Below, piece by piece: positions 23,598 to 36,027 of a stretch of DNA of 64,000 nucleotides (the stretch's first letter is position 1; each line of letters starts with the position of its first letter). Both the position numbers and the translations under genes were made by a program. The notes beneath the pieces are model-generated. The model did not search any database. It was not told the origin of the DNA and worked only from the letters and a program-made list of their open reading frames with translations. This stretch comes from Gnetum montanum (lineage: Eukaryota > Streptophyta > Gnetopsida > Gnetales > Gnetaceae). The DNA lies in the NCBI GenBank assembly GCA_015680685.1, contig MNCI01014892.1, positions 1-64,000 of the forward strand, read 5' to 3'.

Positions 23598-24698
23598 GAC
23601 ATCTGGAGGATCTACCCAAGAGACATTGACAAAGAATATGAAATACCATGAAGAACAAGACGCCAACATCACTCTCTAGCGATCACTCAGATGTTGCTTT
23701 GCTATGCTTGGGAGTATCGGGATAGTCATGTAGGGAAAGGGAGAAAGGATGGACTTGAGGGGATAGGTTTAGGAAAGGAAAAGATGTAACATAGTGTGGT
23801 CCCTTGTCAGAGTGCTTGTGAGGGAGTTGGCATGCATGGGCATCCTTCGTTTGCTAGATTTTGACCTCTCATCGGAATGCATAGAGATGGTCATTGTGAA
23901 ATAGCTGGTGTGCCATTTTTTTGGGCACGCTTCTTTTTTTAGCTCTTTTTCCCTTTTATGCTTTTTCACTTTTATCCTATTGTTTAGCCACGTTCACTTG
24001 CAAACAACCTTGTTGTTGCAGGATAGGTTTTTCCTCCCTGAGATGAGTTTTGTTACATCCATGTGAGGCTTTTACCTACCTACAGATGCTTCCCATGTGG
24101 CGAGCTGTGTTATGCACGTTATGGACTTTGCGGTTGAGCATGTGGGAGGGCTTTATATGCATCGAGAAAGCTTGTAAAAGAGATGCGAAAAGGAAAATTG
24201 TGGATGTAAGAAATGAGGTGAAGAGGGATAAGAGGGAGGGCGAGATGTGCACTCCCAAGTAGCCAAACTAGTTAGAACAATCACCTTGGAACGATGTAGT
24301 GCCCTATCCTACTCGCGAAATGCATCTTTGACCGATGCCATCTTGGCCTGTATCCTGCAAATGCAACAGAAAGAAAACCAGAAAAACATAACCATGAAAT
24401 AAGGTAAGGGCAGAATCCCACTTGCTTTAAACACTACTAAAGTAGTGAGCATTGTTGCTGAGGCATGTGATGTATAAAGTAGGAAGGCCAATAGCAGTTC
24501 TGGCAGCAGTAGAATGAAGGGGCTGGCACCGAGGAGGCTAGGAGTTGTAGTGATGCGAGTGCTTAAGAGTCCTCACCCAAGGCAAACATCATGCAGTTCA
24601 GCAGTATGGTGAGAAGCCTAACAGCTGAACATCTTTTGGGCTCGGATGATGGTGGGGGCTGGAGAGTAGCAACTCTGTGGCTAGGCCACAATAGTGCT
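23598..24698 (-). other. Element B 3' non-coding region, first part
   Basis: Lies between the integrase end and 3' LTR of B once C is removed. No supported coding sequence. The open frames near 24.05-24.26 kb exist on both strands and have no relatives. Confidence 0.5.
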
Positions 24699-24703
24699 GG
24701 GAC
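24699..24703. repeat. Target-site duplication of C, left copy
   Basis: GGGAC precedes the 5' LTR of C and is repeated exactly at 42729-42733 after the 3' LTR. Confidence 0.92.
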
Positions 24704-26437
24704 TAAAACACCACTAATTTCAGCCTAACATTATGAAATGAGAACAACTCAGAGCCTTTTGAGCTTTTGGGAGGCAAAAATTTGACTAAGGCATGGAGCT
24801 CACGCTAGGCTTGTTAAGCCAGGCTTGCCCTCAGCGTGAGCAACTCTAATGACTTCAAGATTAACTCAAAGATAATCTAATCTGAGGGTGCAAGTCATCT
24901 TCATAGGGCCACTATTTTCCACATCAAGTTTTAGCATTCGGGAGTTCAAATTTCAAGCCAGATTGCACAAATTTTTTTGGTCATGCTTAGGTCATGTTTA
25001 GCTCATGCTGGTAGCATGAGTCCAGCGTGGGTATTGATGACACCCAATGTGAACAAACTCTAAGAGCCTTAAAACTGAGTCAAAATGGTCTGACTTCGAA
25101 GGTGCAAGTCATACTCAAGGTCCATTGATGACTATTTCAAGTCCTAGCTTCCAGAATTCTAGACTTCAGCTCCAAAATCACAAAGATTTTGTTACTCATG
25201 CTCAGGTCACGCTAGGGTCATGCTCAACTCACGCTAGCAACATGAGCCCAGTGTGAGCTACCAAAAGTGGCTCAAATCGAGGCACACCCAAGCTTAGTTT
25301 TCAACATGCAGTTCACTCTCAGGGTCAACCATAGTTAGGCAATTTTTGCACTTAAAGAATAGGCTTCAAAGATAAAAAATTGGTGTGAAATGTATCATTT
25401 TCATCTTACTCATGCTCAGGTCACGCTAAGCTCAGGTGGGCAACGTGATTCTAGCGTGAGTAGTGATCACACCCAATCAAAAGCATGCCAAACACATGCT
25501 AAGGACATGCCAAGATAAAATAAACTCACGCTGGAATATTTTGTGAAACAAAAATGCCTCAAACAACCACAAAACCACTCACATCAGCACCCTACAATAG
25601 TCAATCCATGGATTGAGAAGTTTCGAGCAAATCGGAGTCAATTTATCTTGTTGTACACTATCATTTTATTGTAAATTTTTACCATTTGTGAGCTTGTCAA
25701 GCTCTTATGCTCCAAATTATATATGCTTCTATGGGTGTAAGCTAGCTTGCGTAAGCCAATACACGTTGTAAGATATAGTGCATCTGATCAACAACGTAGC
25801 CTGCCTACGCGTGTCCAATTCACATGCAGTTGTCCATCAAACACCTATCACACAATCTGTTTCCCTCTCATCTCTTAGCCGTTGATCTCATCCATGAATT
25901 CCACACCCGAGCCTAGCCAAACCTTATAAATACCCTGTCCATTCACATAAACAAGGTTTGAAATTTTGGAGGTTGACAGCTTTGGGAGCATCAACTAGCA
26001 ACTCTGGACACTCAGGCACATGTGACTTCTAGCATCCAAGCACCTGTAAACACATCACTCCGGGGCTTAGTGCTTGACTTTCCATCCATACATGCAACTA
26101 CACTTTGACCGATGCACATCCTTGTTAAGCAATACAATACAGTTCATTATTACCTTCCATTATATTTTTTACTCTATTTTTCATCTATTTTACGCTTCTG
26201 TATATGCTTTGTTTACATTTCATACGTCACTAGTTATGATAATCCCAGTGCAAACCATAGCTTATGCTTGGGGAAGTCCTTGGTTTATTTGCATATAAAC
26301 CATCCAAGGCACTCTGCCTTCATTTCTTTTTTTTTCTAGCTTGCCCTCACATGAAGGCAGGGTCGACTGTGTCTCTCTGGAAATATTTCAATGTTTTTTT
26401 CCCTTCCAGCCTCACGCCAATGATTTCGGTCAGCACA
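24704..26437 (+). repeat. Element C 5' LTR
   Basis: Starts TAAAACACC (TGAAACATC in the 3' copy) and ends CAGCACA. TATA box TTATAAATACCC at about 25925. U3 holds the CTCACGC/GCGTGAG words. By eye the two LTRs differ at roughly one base in seven in the last 380 bp. Confidence 0.93.
24797..25545. promoter_or_regulatory. CTCACGC/GCGTGAG and GGCTTG..AAGCC palindromes in C U3
   Basis: Opposed copies of CTCACGCT and AGCGTGAG (many now CATG or GTGTG through CpG loss) recur near 24.80, 24.83, 24.99, 25.20-25.26, 25.42-25.46 and 25.53 kb. A typical pair is CTCACGCTAGC then AACATGAGC. A second palindromic word, GGCTTGTTAAGCC, is near 24808. All lie upstream of the TATA box. The same words reappear in the gag start and upstream of the antisense gene of C. 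Confidence 0.8.
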
Positions 26438-26443
26438 GTAAAT

Positions 26444-26462
26444 TGGCACTAGAAGGAGGGCC
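26444..26462 (+). other. Primer-binding site of C
   Basis: TGGCACTAGAAGGAGGGCC starts 6 nt after the LTR. Element B has TGGCGCTAGAAAGAGGACC at the same position. Both start TGG, as needed to pair with a tRNA CCA end, but do not match the initiator-Met site. I could not name the tRNA. Confidence 0.75.
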
Positions 26463-26634
26463 AACTTGTTTACCATCTCGTCAAAACATTGATCATGCTA
26501 CCTTTTAAATGCTGCATAGACCAAGTGCTAAACTCAAGCTGAGCTTGCTCAAGCCCACCCTAGTCTACTCATGCTAATCCTAGTCTTCTCATGCTAAACT
26601 AATTAGGCATACAACACTGCAAAACTCTTACGTT

Positions 26635-29137
26635 ATGGCCAACACTTCAAACTCTGCAACTTCATCATCAGAACCCAAACAACATATACACGTTGCTTAA
26701 ACAAATCTCTTCATAGATAGCTTTCCAAGTAATGTTCCCACCACCACCATCGACCGATCATAGTGAGCTCCTCTTAGTACTTGCAACCTACATCTTGCCT
26801 GGCTCACACCCAACTTGTCAAGCCAGCACACTCACGCCTAGCTTGTCAAGCCCTGTTTACTCACACTCGACTTGTCAAGCTAGCACACTGACGCCTAGCT
26901 TGTCAAACCAACTCACTCACACCTGGCTTGTTAAGCCCAATTTACTCATGCCATTATGGAATCTTCCCAGATCAACACAGCAAGTACAGTCCCAACAACC
27001 CCCTCCTCAAACTAATGCAGGATCAATCTTCCAACCTCAAGTAATTGGGATGCCATCAGTTATACCAACTTCCACATCCATCCAGTACATACCACAATTA
27101 CAAACCCATGGAGCACCTCTGATTACTTCAGCCCAACACATTCAGGGTGTCACCTCATAACCTGTGGCTGGGTAGTGGGTTTCACCAGCTATGCAGCAAC
27201 ACCAAACTACTCACTACAATGTACCACACCCTGTAATCCCATCTCTAAATGTTGCTCCACCACAACAACCAACAATCCAACAATCTCCCTTTCCACAGAC
27301 AATGGAACAATCATACTACCAATCGCAATCTACTCAACCAGATGGTCCACCTACCGTAAAAGAATGGGTAGATAAAGAAAATGATGCACTCATTAACTAA
27401 GGAGGTAAAGTGCCTCAAAGTTGCAAACACTGAGGAAGTCAAGGTGCTGGACTTCTACCAAGGTGATCCAATTAACGCTTTAGTTCCACTGTTAACCTTA
27501 CCATTAGGAATCTCATTACCTCAACTAACCAAATATAATGGAGAGGGAGATCCAAATGTTCATCTAGTAACATTTTGACTAGAATGTCTATTGCTTTAGG
27601 CCTGGCCTCATGTAATTCTACGTGTATTTATTATGTCCTTGACAGGAAAAGCCTTAGACTGGTACCGAGCTTTACCTTATAACTCCATATCCTCTCTAGA
27701 GGATTTGTTACATCAGTTCATTACTTGTTTCAAATATAATTTAAAGCCTGAAGCCACAAAAGATAGTTTGATTCAGATTAAATAGGCAATGTTAGAGCCA
27801 GTACAAAAATTTATCCAAAGGTGGAGTGCAACCATGAATAAACTTCACGAGCCCATCCCTGAAACATACTTTCTTACCATCCTTAAGACCGTCGTGAATG
27901 ACTTTATTAAATCAAAAATTTATTATTTGAGTGCCCGTACTTTGAGTCAAGCATTCGCACAAATTAAGAACATAGAAGAGGCAACGCAAGCAAGTAATGA
28001 CCTAGCTTACTTAGCCTTTAGGAGCCAACATATGAGAAAGGATAAGGATATATCCAAAACGACAGTAATAGTGGTGGTGAAGATAGTCCAACTAAATAAT
28101 TTAGAATAGAACGGAAAACAACCCACAACTCCAACTAGCCATGAAAGAACCACATCTATGCCTACGCCCGAATCTTCCTTAACTAAAACCACAAACATGG
28201 GTCACACATACATTTGAACGAAAAGATCCTACCCAAAACACATCCTTAGCTATGAAGCCTTCACAATTGTTAGATCAACTTCTAAGGGTTGGGTTAATAA
28301 AAAAAAACAAATGTCTCCTGCAGTGTCCCAAAAACACGATTGATTCTATGAGTTGGATAAAAACCCAACTTTAGCAACAGCTGATGAGCCCCCCACCCCG
28401 TTCCAAGAGGCTTTAGGTTGGATAGGTTTTGCGAATATCACCAACAGTGTGGGTATGGAACTGACTACTGCTTCACCATAAAACAATATATACAACGCAT
28501 GATTGATAGGAGTGAAATAGTATTTGACGAGGCAGACCCAGTACAGCCCCAAAACCAACCCATGGGGGTCTACAAGGATCCTCTCAATACTAAGGACACA
28601 CCATATGTGATTAACACTATCCATGTGAATAATGAACAAGACATCCCTCAAAAACATTTTGTAATTCGCACACCTTCTGAAAGTACATCTACCTCAACAT
28701 TGCCTCAAACCCATTTTTTCATACGCACATTTCTTGCACGACAAAAACCATGCGTCGTTTGTGTACCTCCTTCTATCGCAGTAGCAACCACGCCATCAGA
28801 AACCCGATCCACTCCCTTTGTGATCCGAGTGCCAAAACACCTTGACATGCAACCCCCTACAGTTCCCCCACGACCCTTACGAGAGTGCCTTACTAACAGG
28901 CTAACAAGAGAGCACCTAGAAAAAGAACATCATGAGCACGAATTGGGATCACCGAAGCCCATACCGCTAAATGTTGTTCCTATGGTTTCATCCACTAGTG
29001 AGCCTAGCACAAGTCATCGAGATAAGGATATCGACACTCTCAGTGTCCCAAACTCAACATCCCCAGTTACTAACACAAGAATCCCTCCACGAGAGATACG
29101 AATGCTAGGCCCAATGGACCAAGTCTCCATAGAATAG
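26635..29137 (+). pseudogene. Element C gag
   Basis: Begins MANTSNSATSSSEPK and is broken by stops and a frameshift near 27.39 kb. After a Pro/Gln-rich N-terminal part (to about 27.37 kb) comes the retrotransposon gag domain: LPQLTKYNGEGDPNVHL near 27.52 kb, LTGKALDWYRALP near 27.64 kb, then ISSLEDLLHQF. The C-terminal part has CEYHQQCGYGTDYC at 28430-28471, the CX2H...C finger-like motif usual in Tat gag. The N-terminal coding part contains five direct repeats around AGCTTGTCAAGCC plus ACTCACGC words, the same motifs as in the LTR. Gag would form the particle. Inactive here. Confidence 0.85.
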
Positions 29138-29431
29138 AGTGTCCCAAGTGGTAAGGATCTAGTGAGTGCATTGACCTAAGTCACATAGGCTTTGAAACAA
29201 AAGAACACCTCCTTAAGCCTGTATGATCTAGTAATGACCTCACTGGTACATCGGGAAGCTCTCGTGTGTATGTTGACTTTGATTCTTGGTAGTGAGGACC
29301 TTCCTGCAGATGAGCCATCCATTTATGCAGTACTATCCCCACAACCTCAAGAACCGAGGTTCACATTCCTAGAATTTCATGCCAATGATATAAAGTGAGA
29401 TGAGAAAATTGGAGAGGTCACTACAGCCCCT

Positions 29432-29998
29432 ATGTTCATAATAATACAAGTCACTCACTTCAAGATACGTAGGGTGCATGTCAATGATGGTGCAACAACA
29501 AACATAATACCCTTTCCTATCATCAAAAACCTAGGTCTTACAAAGCAAATATGGCCCACAAAAACTTCCTTTTTAAAATCCTTTAGTGGTTCCTGTGTCG
29601 TGGTAAAAGGCATGGTTACCTTGGATTTCGTAGCAGGGGACCAGTTCCCCACATCAGCTGAATTCGTAGTGGTTGATGAAATGCCAAGGTTCAATCTAAT
29701 TCTAGGACGACCTTGGTTAGCTCAACTTAGAGTTGTATCCTCACCAATCCATCAAGAAATCCACCTACCTTATGAGGGTGATGAAATCATCATACATGGG
29801 GACATGAGAACATCACTCACTTCCTCACACTCAGGAATGGATCAAGGGTCAGAGGTTGAGTTCTCTGAGCCTAAACAAGAAATCATGAGCGCACTTCAAG
29901 ACATGAACCAACCGTTAACCCATGATCCTACTAGAACTGAGGAAGCATTGGATGTCATAGACATAGGAGCCATTCTTGCTGACATCTCTTGGTTGTAG
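29432..29998 (+). pseudogene. Element C aspartic protease
   Basis: An open frame of 188 codons. VNDGATTNIIP (DGA at residues 19-21, 29486-29494) is the active-site loop and LILGRPWLAQL the conserved C-terminal motif. The protease would cut the gag-pol polyprotein as a dimer. No stop inside the domain, so this is the best-kept piece of C. It is separated from RT by 6 kb that hold short repeats and the antisense gene, whereas in most gypsy elements protease and RT are adjacent or separated by a short intron. Confidence 0.85.
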
Positions 29999-30106
29999 TT
30001 ACCTTTTGACATCTCCAGTGAAGGGGAAAGGGAGTATAAGATTGTACCTACATGCCCCACCCCTCATGTTAAACTATGAAGAATAAAAAAATAACTCAAT
30101 AACTAG

Positions 30107-30380
30107 GGCAAACTATCAAGCGTCCGGAATGACATTAAACTACCAACCATCCAGTACAACGTTAAAGTGCCAGCGAGCATCTACAATGACATTAAACTAG
30201 AAACAGTAAAAAATGGCTGGTTCCTTTTAAGTTTCTTGAAACTGTTATCGCTTTCGGTCCACTATGGCCTAAAACTAGTAATCCCTCTTTCATTTTTTCA
30301 ACACAGATGCAATGGTCCACCATGACTCTAAACTATTGTGCACAACCCGAAATGGCCTTAAACTAGAGCTCAGTATGTTG
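30107..30380 (+). repeat. Module-border repeat 1 of C (after protease)
   Basis: Degenerate units of about 35-40 bp with cores such as AATGACATTAAACTA, TATGGCCTAAAACTAGT and ATGGCCTTAAACTAGAG. Related arrays lie at 35815-35925 and 39520-39855 in C, and in reverse orientation at three matching places in B. Confidence 0.7.
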
Positions 30381-30394
30381 CAAGTTTACAAACN

Positions 30395-30502
30395 TGTGCA
30401 CAACAGTTTAGAGTCATGGTGGACCATTGCATCTGTGTTGAAAAAATGAAAGAGGGATTACTAGTTTTAGGCCATAGTGGACCGAAAGCGATAACAGTTT
30501 CA
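30395..30502 (-). other. Suspect inverted duplicate between two Ns
   Basis: The segment between the single Ns at 30394 and 30503 is an essentially perfect reverse complement of about 30243-30350, in a region where true repeats are strongly diverged. Most likely a gap-filling or assembly error. Confidence 0.8.
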
Positions 30503-30595
30503 NTAAATCCCTATCATTACATCTATCCTCATACATTTCCATTAGACATCAAAAATTCAAAACATTTGGTAGCTAAAGCTGGACTAACAGTTAGC

Positions 30596-33500
30596 TCACA
30601 CATCAGTACTGGGAGGGGGATGGCCCTCAAAATCCTGCACATCATCCTCTCCCACTCCATTGGGGCCAGGCTCATCATTACTATGTCCCTACAATGGAAT
30701 GAAAACTAAACAAACATGTAAGCATAACAAAAAAACTCATGAATACAAAACCTGGAAGAACAGTAACACTAACACTAGAAACAATAAAAGCATATAAAAG
30801 TAAGTGCCATAATAAAACACTCACAGGTGAAGAGGGCCTTAGACTAGCCTCCAAGCGCCTCAAAATCTCCTCCTTGGGTACATTTTCCCAATCCTCCTCT
30901 AGACCAAGCTTAATACTGGTCAAGGTTTTACCCTTATCCATTAAGGTCTAGGCAAGGTGCTCAAGAGAGAACATACCTGTCGAAGCCTCCTCAGAAGCAA
31001 CGGTAATGATTCTCTCAGGAGATCCCTCCACTTCAGTGCAGTCAACAAACCTATCATAAGTAGGACATAAGCCTAGTCCATCAATGAACATTTCCTTCCA
31101 GCGATGTTCAACTGATTCCTCTTTTAACCACTTCTTGTACTGGTGCTTGTGATCCTTTTGATCTTGACCCCAGTTACGTACCTTAGTATCAAAAGATTTC
31201 CAATCATGGCATTTCTTGTTCAGTAAATCCATTTGTTCCCTTTGTTCAGCTAAATCTCGTGTTGCCTAAACTTTGCTATTCAAAATTGTCCAGTAACGTG
31301 CATAGGTGATCGCAGATGTGTGCTAAGTACTATCACTAGATAGCCTAGCAGTAGCAAAATCATAACGAGATCAAAGATCCCTCTTCTCTTCTCTCTCCTT
31401 CGCCAATGTTTCCTTCAATGAGTACACCTCATTGCATAGGTACTCAATTGAATGCCTACAAGTTCATAGGGATTTAGCATTTTGTACAATGCAACCAAAA
31501 ACTGCATCATAAATCTTTCTAGGGACTTGTTCAATATTTCTTGGCAATTTAGGGAGAGCATCAATATGAGAAATCCCAGAAGGATCCCATTGAAGCTTGG
31601 TGCCTACAAGTATAAGTACTGCACACATGAATTAGTTGTAATTAACAATGAATGCAAAGAAGCACAATAAACCCAGACACTTAGCATGATACATAACATA
31701 CACATACCTAGTTCTGGATGAGCTTGTTGTAGGTGAGTAACCACATCATTAATAATGCCCATGACAAAGTCCATTTTATTGGGCATTTTAGGCCATGGTC
31801 TTAACTGGTCAGTAGATGTTGGACAAGCATGGGAAGTCACCTCAATTAAGGCCTGTGACCCTGACACCTCTACTTGGGATGTATGTGCCTCAGAGACCTT
31901 AGCATCTACCTTTGGTGCTAGGAATAATTAGGATAATCAAAAGCAATACATAAAGGTTAAAAGGTACAAAATGTGGATCAAGCTAAGGAAGCATACCAAA
32001 AATCCCTTTGCTAGTCAACTTGGGAGGATCACCAAGGTGCAAGGACCCATTAAAGAAACCGTCTAAAACACCCCTCTCATCACTTGAATGCTTAAGTGCA
32101 TCCAAAGCCTCAGCGAGCATTGTCCCCATGATAATTACTACATCTTCCTCTTGCAAGGAGTTCCTCGATCACTTCTTCCCTCTCTTTTTCTTCTTCCTTT
32201 GGCCCTGTGACGACCACTTCAGGTTCAACCATCGAGGCTAAGGCTTCTCTTTCCCTCTCGAGGCTTTCCTCTGATAACNCTACCCTCCTCTAGCAATACA
32301 AAGCGGATCCTCTTCGCTCTTGGTGGTCTCACCTCTAGAGTAGGCTCCCTTGGGCATTCAACTCTCTTCACCTTTGCCTTAGATCTCCCGACAGTCTCAC
32401 GAAATAGATGTTCAACTCCTCTAAGAGATGTGTGCAGTCTAGGTGGTTCCAATCCTAAGTTATCACGGGAATGATGAGAATGACTAGCTGCACCCCTAGT
32501 AGTAATGGAAACTAACTCTTTAATGCCTTTGGGTGGGTCCTGAGATCTGGTAGTGTTAAACAAATGGAAAACCCAGGGGTGAGATAGCTATGAACAATCC
32601 CTCAATACATAACGGCTATCCCCATAAACTACTACAAACATGGAAAACCTACATAGATAAAATGCAAAGAAGATGATTGTGAAATGGAACTTGGCATTAA
32701 TGTTTGAGCGTAATCTAACAATCTCTCCATGAAGGCCAGACCTAAGAAATTGTGCCCAATTATAATGCATGCCCATCTCTAGGACTGCACATATGATACG
32801 TGCAGACTTGATTCGAAGGTTTCTTCCTTGAGAAAGAGATTTAGGAAATGCTCATGCCCGAAAGACGGGGTACAAGAAGTTCACCTTCGTTGCTCAAGTA
32901 TCACTTTACATGGCAAAACCTTTGGGACCCTGAGATGCACCTAGCCAATCTTCAAGCTCTTTTATGACTTGGCTTTCTTTAGTCACTTTCTCTACTGCCA
33001 CCCTAGCACCATCCATAGGTATTCTAAAGAGATTGGAAAGGAACTCAGCAATCAAGTGGAAAGAAACCTTGACCCCTTGAACCCGTGTAGTAAAGTGAGA
33101 AGCATCATCACTAAAATAATTAACAATGGTAACCATTTTAGTCACTGGAACTTTAGGAGTCAGAGTAGTGAACAAGTCCATCAAACCCACATGGATAAGA
33201 CAGCTGGTGATTAACTTAGAGGCTTTTGTCTACAACCATCATTATGACTGTTCTATCTCTCCATACTTCATAACAAGAGTGGCCTCAGTATGCCATGATA
33301 TGATAGTAACTTCATTAGAGGAGATGGCTGCTGTAGAAAAAACATAGAGTGAAAGGTTAAAAACATAGTAGACGATGATGCAACAAAGAGAAAATGGAGT
33401 CTAGAATGTGATCATTTACCATCAGTAAATGTGGTAGGCAGATTAGGTGCAAGATCAACCCTCTAAGGAAGAATTGGCCCATTGGGGGACCAATCCTCAT

Positions 33501-35393
33501 GCAACCAACCACGAACTTGATAACGTTCAAAAGCCCTTAAGAATTGCCTAGGGTAGCCAACAATAGTAGCTCTTGTCTAGTCTAGTACCGTAGCACGAAG
33601 AGTGGGGCCTACCATGAATGTCTCCAATGCTGTGCATGTTAAGGCAAGCCCACCATCATCATCATGCATCCCATGCTCATCGAAACGAGGATTGCATAGA
33701 AGAAGAATATTTATGCATAGACAACGATATAATTTTAAAAAGAATTAAAAAATTAAAGCAAAGCACAAAAGAGCATACCTGTCCACTCTATACACTATCC
33801 CAGGTGGATTTTGGAACAACATGTGAACATGGAAAGCTAGAAAAACTGTGTTGCTGCTGTTATGATGGCTACAAGTAGGCAGTTCCCATACAGGAGTCAA
33901 GGAATTAGTAGACCTAGGACCCTTGGGAGGGCCTCCCTCAACTGTAAAAGATTCCTCATCTATGTCAGCAATGAAGGCAAGCATGTCTTGTGTAGATCTA
34001 GGTAACATTGTTTCAACGATATCATGGGCCAACTGCTCACTTAAATGAGACCATATAACTACGTTGAAACTTTGTAAAATGAATGAAAAAAATGCACCAA
34101 CATCAAGACGGAACCATATCACATGAGGTTCAATACGCATGTCATAAGGAGGTATATCCAGTCCAAAGCAGCCAACCCAAGAAAGTACACCAACAAGCTC
34201 AACCATAAGGAGAAAGGGTTTAAGCCCCCTGCATATAGCCAAAACCTTAGGTAAGTAAAAGAGTCCAAGTGCTCAAAATAATATGCAACTACATAAACCA
34301 AACACATAAATAATATTTAATATATAGTTCCACCCCATGAGACAAAGACACCAATATTTATTACATTGAAATCTCTTACATAGTAGTTTATTACAAGCAA
34401 CATAAAATGAACACGCAGCAGACACTGGTTCGCCTTACAGCAAACACTAAAATTCAAGTTCTCTCCATGGTTGATTGGTTTTCCCGATACCTAAAACTTG
34501 GCAAAAACTAGAATCTCCATCGCTTGTATACAGGCCAACCAAGGAAAGAATTGACAACAAAAAGAAGAGAAACCTCGACAAAGGGAAACATTACTTATGA
34601 GAAGCCTGTCCCAAGGCTAAGCCCACTCTAATGCACTCATGCTGGGCTTGCCCTAGAAACTCACGCCCTGTGAAACTCATTCTGGGCATGCCCTAGTTTG
34701 CAGAACGTAAACTTTGACTGGCCCTTATCAACCGTGCTCAATGTCTCAGAGGATGATGCATCATGTGACTTCGTGAACATGTGTCCATGGCATACCTGGG
34801 TTGGTCCTAATGTCACCCTAATGCTAGGGCACCCAAAAGAATTCTTAGGGTGTCCACAACCATCCTGCCTTTGAGGGGCCCCTTTCGAATATTCGCAAAA
34901 AGAAAAAAAATTACTGGCTTGTGTGAGCTCAATGTAGTAGTTGCTCACGCCAATGACTACTCATGCTGAGTTGGTCCAAAGACTGAAATGCTCTAGATTA
35001 TTCACATTGCTAACTGGTAATAACAATCAATCACACATGCCCAAAAGACAACAACAAAAAAAATACAGCAAGTCATAAACACCAGTACGGACCTTGATGC
35101 TCCAGAACATAGCAAACGGTCTTGGTCTTCAATCTAATGTAGCATAGAAACCCAAAAATCATGCTGGAAATGCATCAGAAATGGAAACCATGAGAGACCA
35201 TGTTGTGCTAACTAATGCTATGCACAAAATATTGGACAGAGAAACAAGAAGAAATGAACCTGCGTAGAGTTCCATCCCATGCTAAAATCTTGGCTTGAGG
35301 GAGACACTAAAGTAGCACTTCACTCTGCTCCATGAACGCCAGACTCGCTTGCCTCTTTCCTTTTCCTTGACATGGTTTCCCTTTGCCCTTCAT
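30596..35393 (-). pseudogene. Antisense spliced gene of element C
   Basis: Minus-strand multi-exon gene opposite to gag-pol. Exon 1 starts MKGKGKPCQGKGKRQ. Further exons: about 34250-33779 (IWSHLSEQLAHDIVETMLP, end PPGIVYRVDR, donor AG-GTATGC); about 33640-33420 (YPRQFLRAF, GWLHEDW); 33330-32900 (KYGEIEQS, HVGLMDLFTTL); about 32.5-32.27 kb, basic (RAKRIRFVLLEEG); to 31997 (HLGDPPKLTSKGIF); 31917-31708 (LRPWPKMPNKMDFV, QQAHPELG); 31603-30977 (LQWDPSGISHIDALPKL, then coiled coil); 30947-30825 (EEILRRLEASL); 30688-30596 (EPGPNGVGEDD, stop). Each block matches B in order. Stops such as that after NAKSL show decay. Function unknown. GCGTGAG words lie upstream of exon 1. Confidence 0.8.
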
Positions 35394-35404
35394 TGTTGGT
35401 CTGT

Positions 35405-35475
35405 AACTCACACAACAACTCATGCCAACACTCACGCTGCACTCTCTAGCATGCTCACGCCCTCACGCCCATGAA
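35405..35475 (-). promoter_or_regulatory. C-family motif cluster upstream of the antisense gene
   Basis: Read on the minus strand, four GCGTGAG-type words occur in 70 bp directly upstream of the exon 1 ATG at 35393, for example GGGCGTGAGCATGC. It is the motif found in the LTR U3 of the same element. No clear TATA box was identified here. Further CTCACGC/CATGCTGAG words lie at 34.62-34.97 kb in the first intron. Confidence 0.65.
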
Positions 35476-35696
35476 CTTACACTAGCACAAGTGATACCCC
35501 TTGTACCTCAAAACCCCCCTTTAACCCCCATGTTCACTTTCACTTTGTTTATTTATTTTATTTTTATTTTTATTTTTATGAAATTTACCATGTTCCATGG
35601 TTACCTTTGTTTTCATGTTATCACTTACATCATCTTTGTTTCATTCTTACATGGTATTCCTCTTTATTTTATTCTCATGGAATAAGGCTAAAATAT

Positions 35697-35707
35697 NNNN
35701 NNNNNNN
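35697..35707. other. Short assembly gap
   Basis: Eleven Ns between the antisense gene and the second border repeat of C. Confidence 0.99.
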
Positions 35708-35814
35708 CATGAAAATTCATAAGACTATAAAATCCCATAAATTTATTGTTCGCACGAAACGTAGAAATTAACAATACTCCATACACTCATCCATAATACA
35801 AAATAACATGAATA

Positions 35815-35925
35815 TTACTAGCCCAGTATGACCTAAAACTACCATGGATGGCCCAGTATGGCCTAAAACTACCATGGATGGCCCGGTATGGCACTAAACT
35901 ACCACTACGTTCCGCAATTTTGTCA
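35815..35925 (+). repeat. Module-border repeat 2 of C (before RT)
   Basis: Three units of about 35 bp: GGCCCAGTATGGCCTAAAAC then TACCATGGAT. It lies just upstream of the pol frame. Adjacent units differ by only a few bases, so this array looks younger than the other border arrays. Confidence 0.8.
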
Positions 35926-36027
35926 GTACATAGATTAATTACCTGATGCTCGTTTACATTTAACAACTCCTTCATCAAGTAAATGTCATTCACTTCGCTC
36001 TTAGTTTAAATTGGCAGGAGCAAGCAC

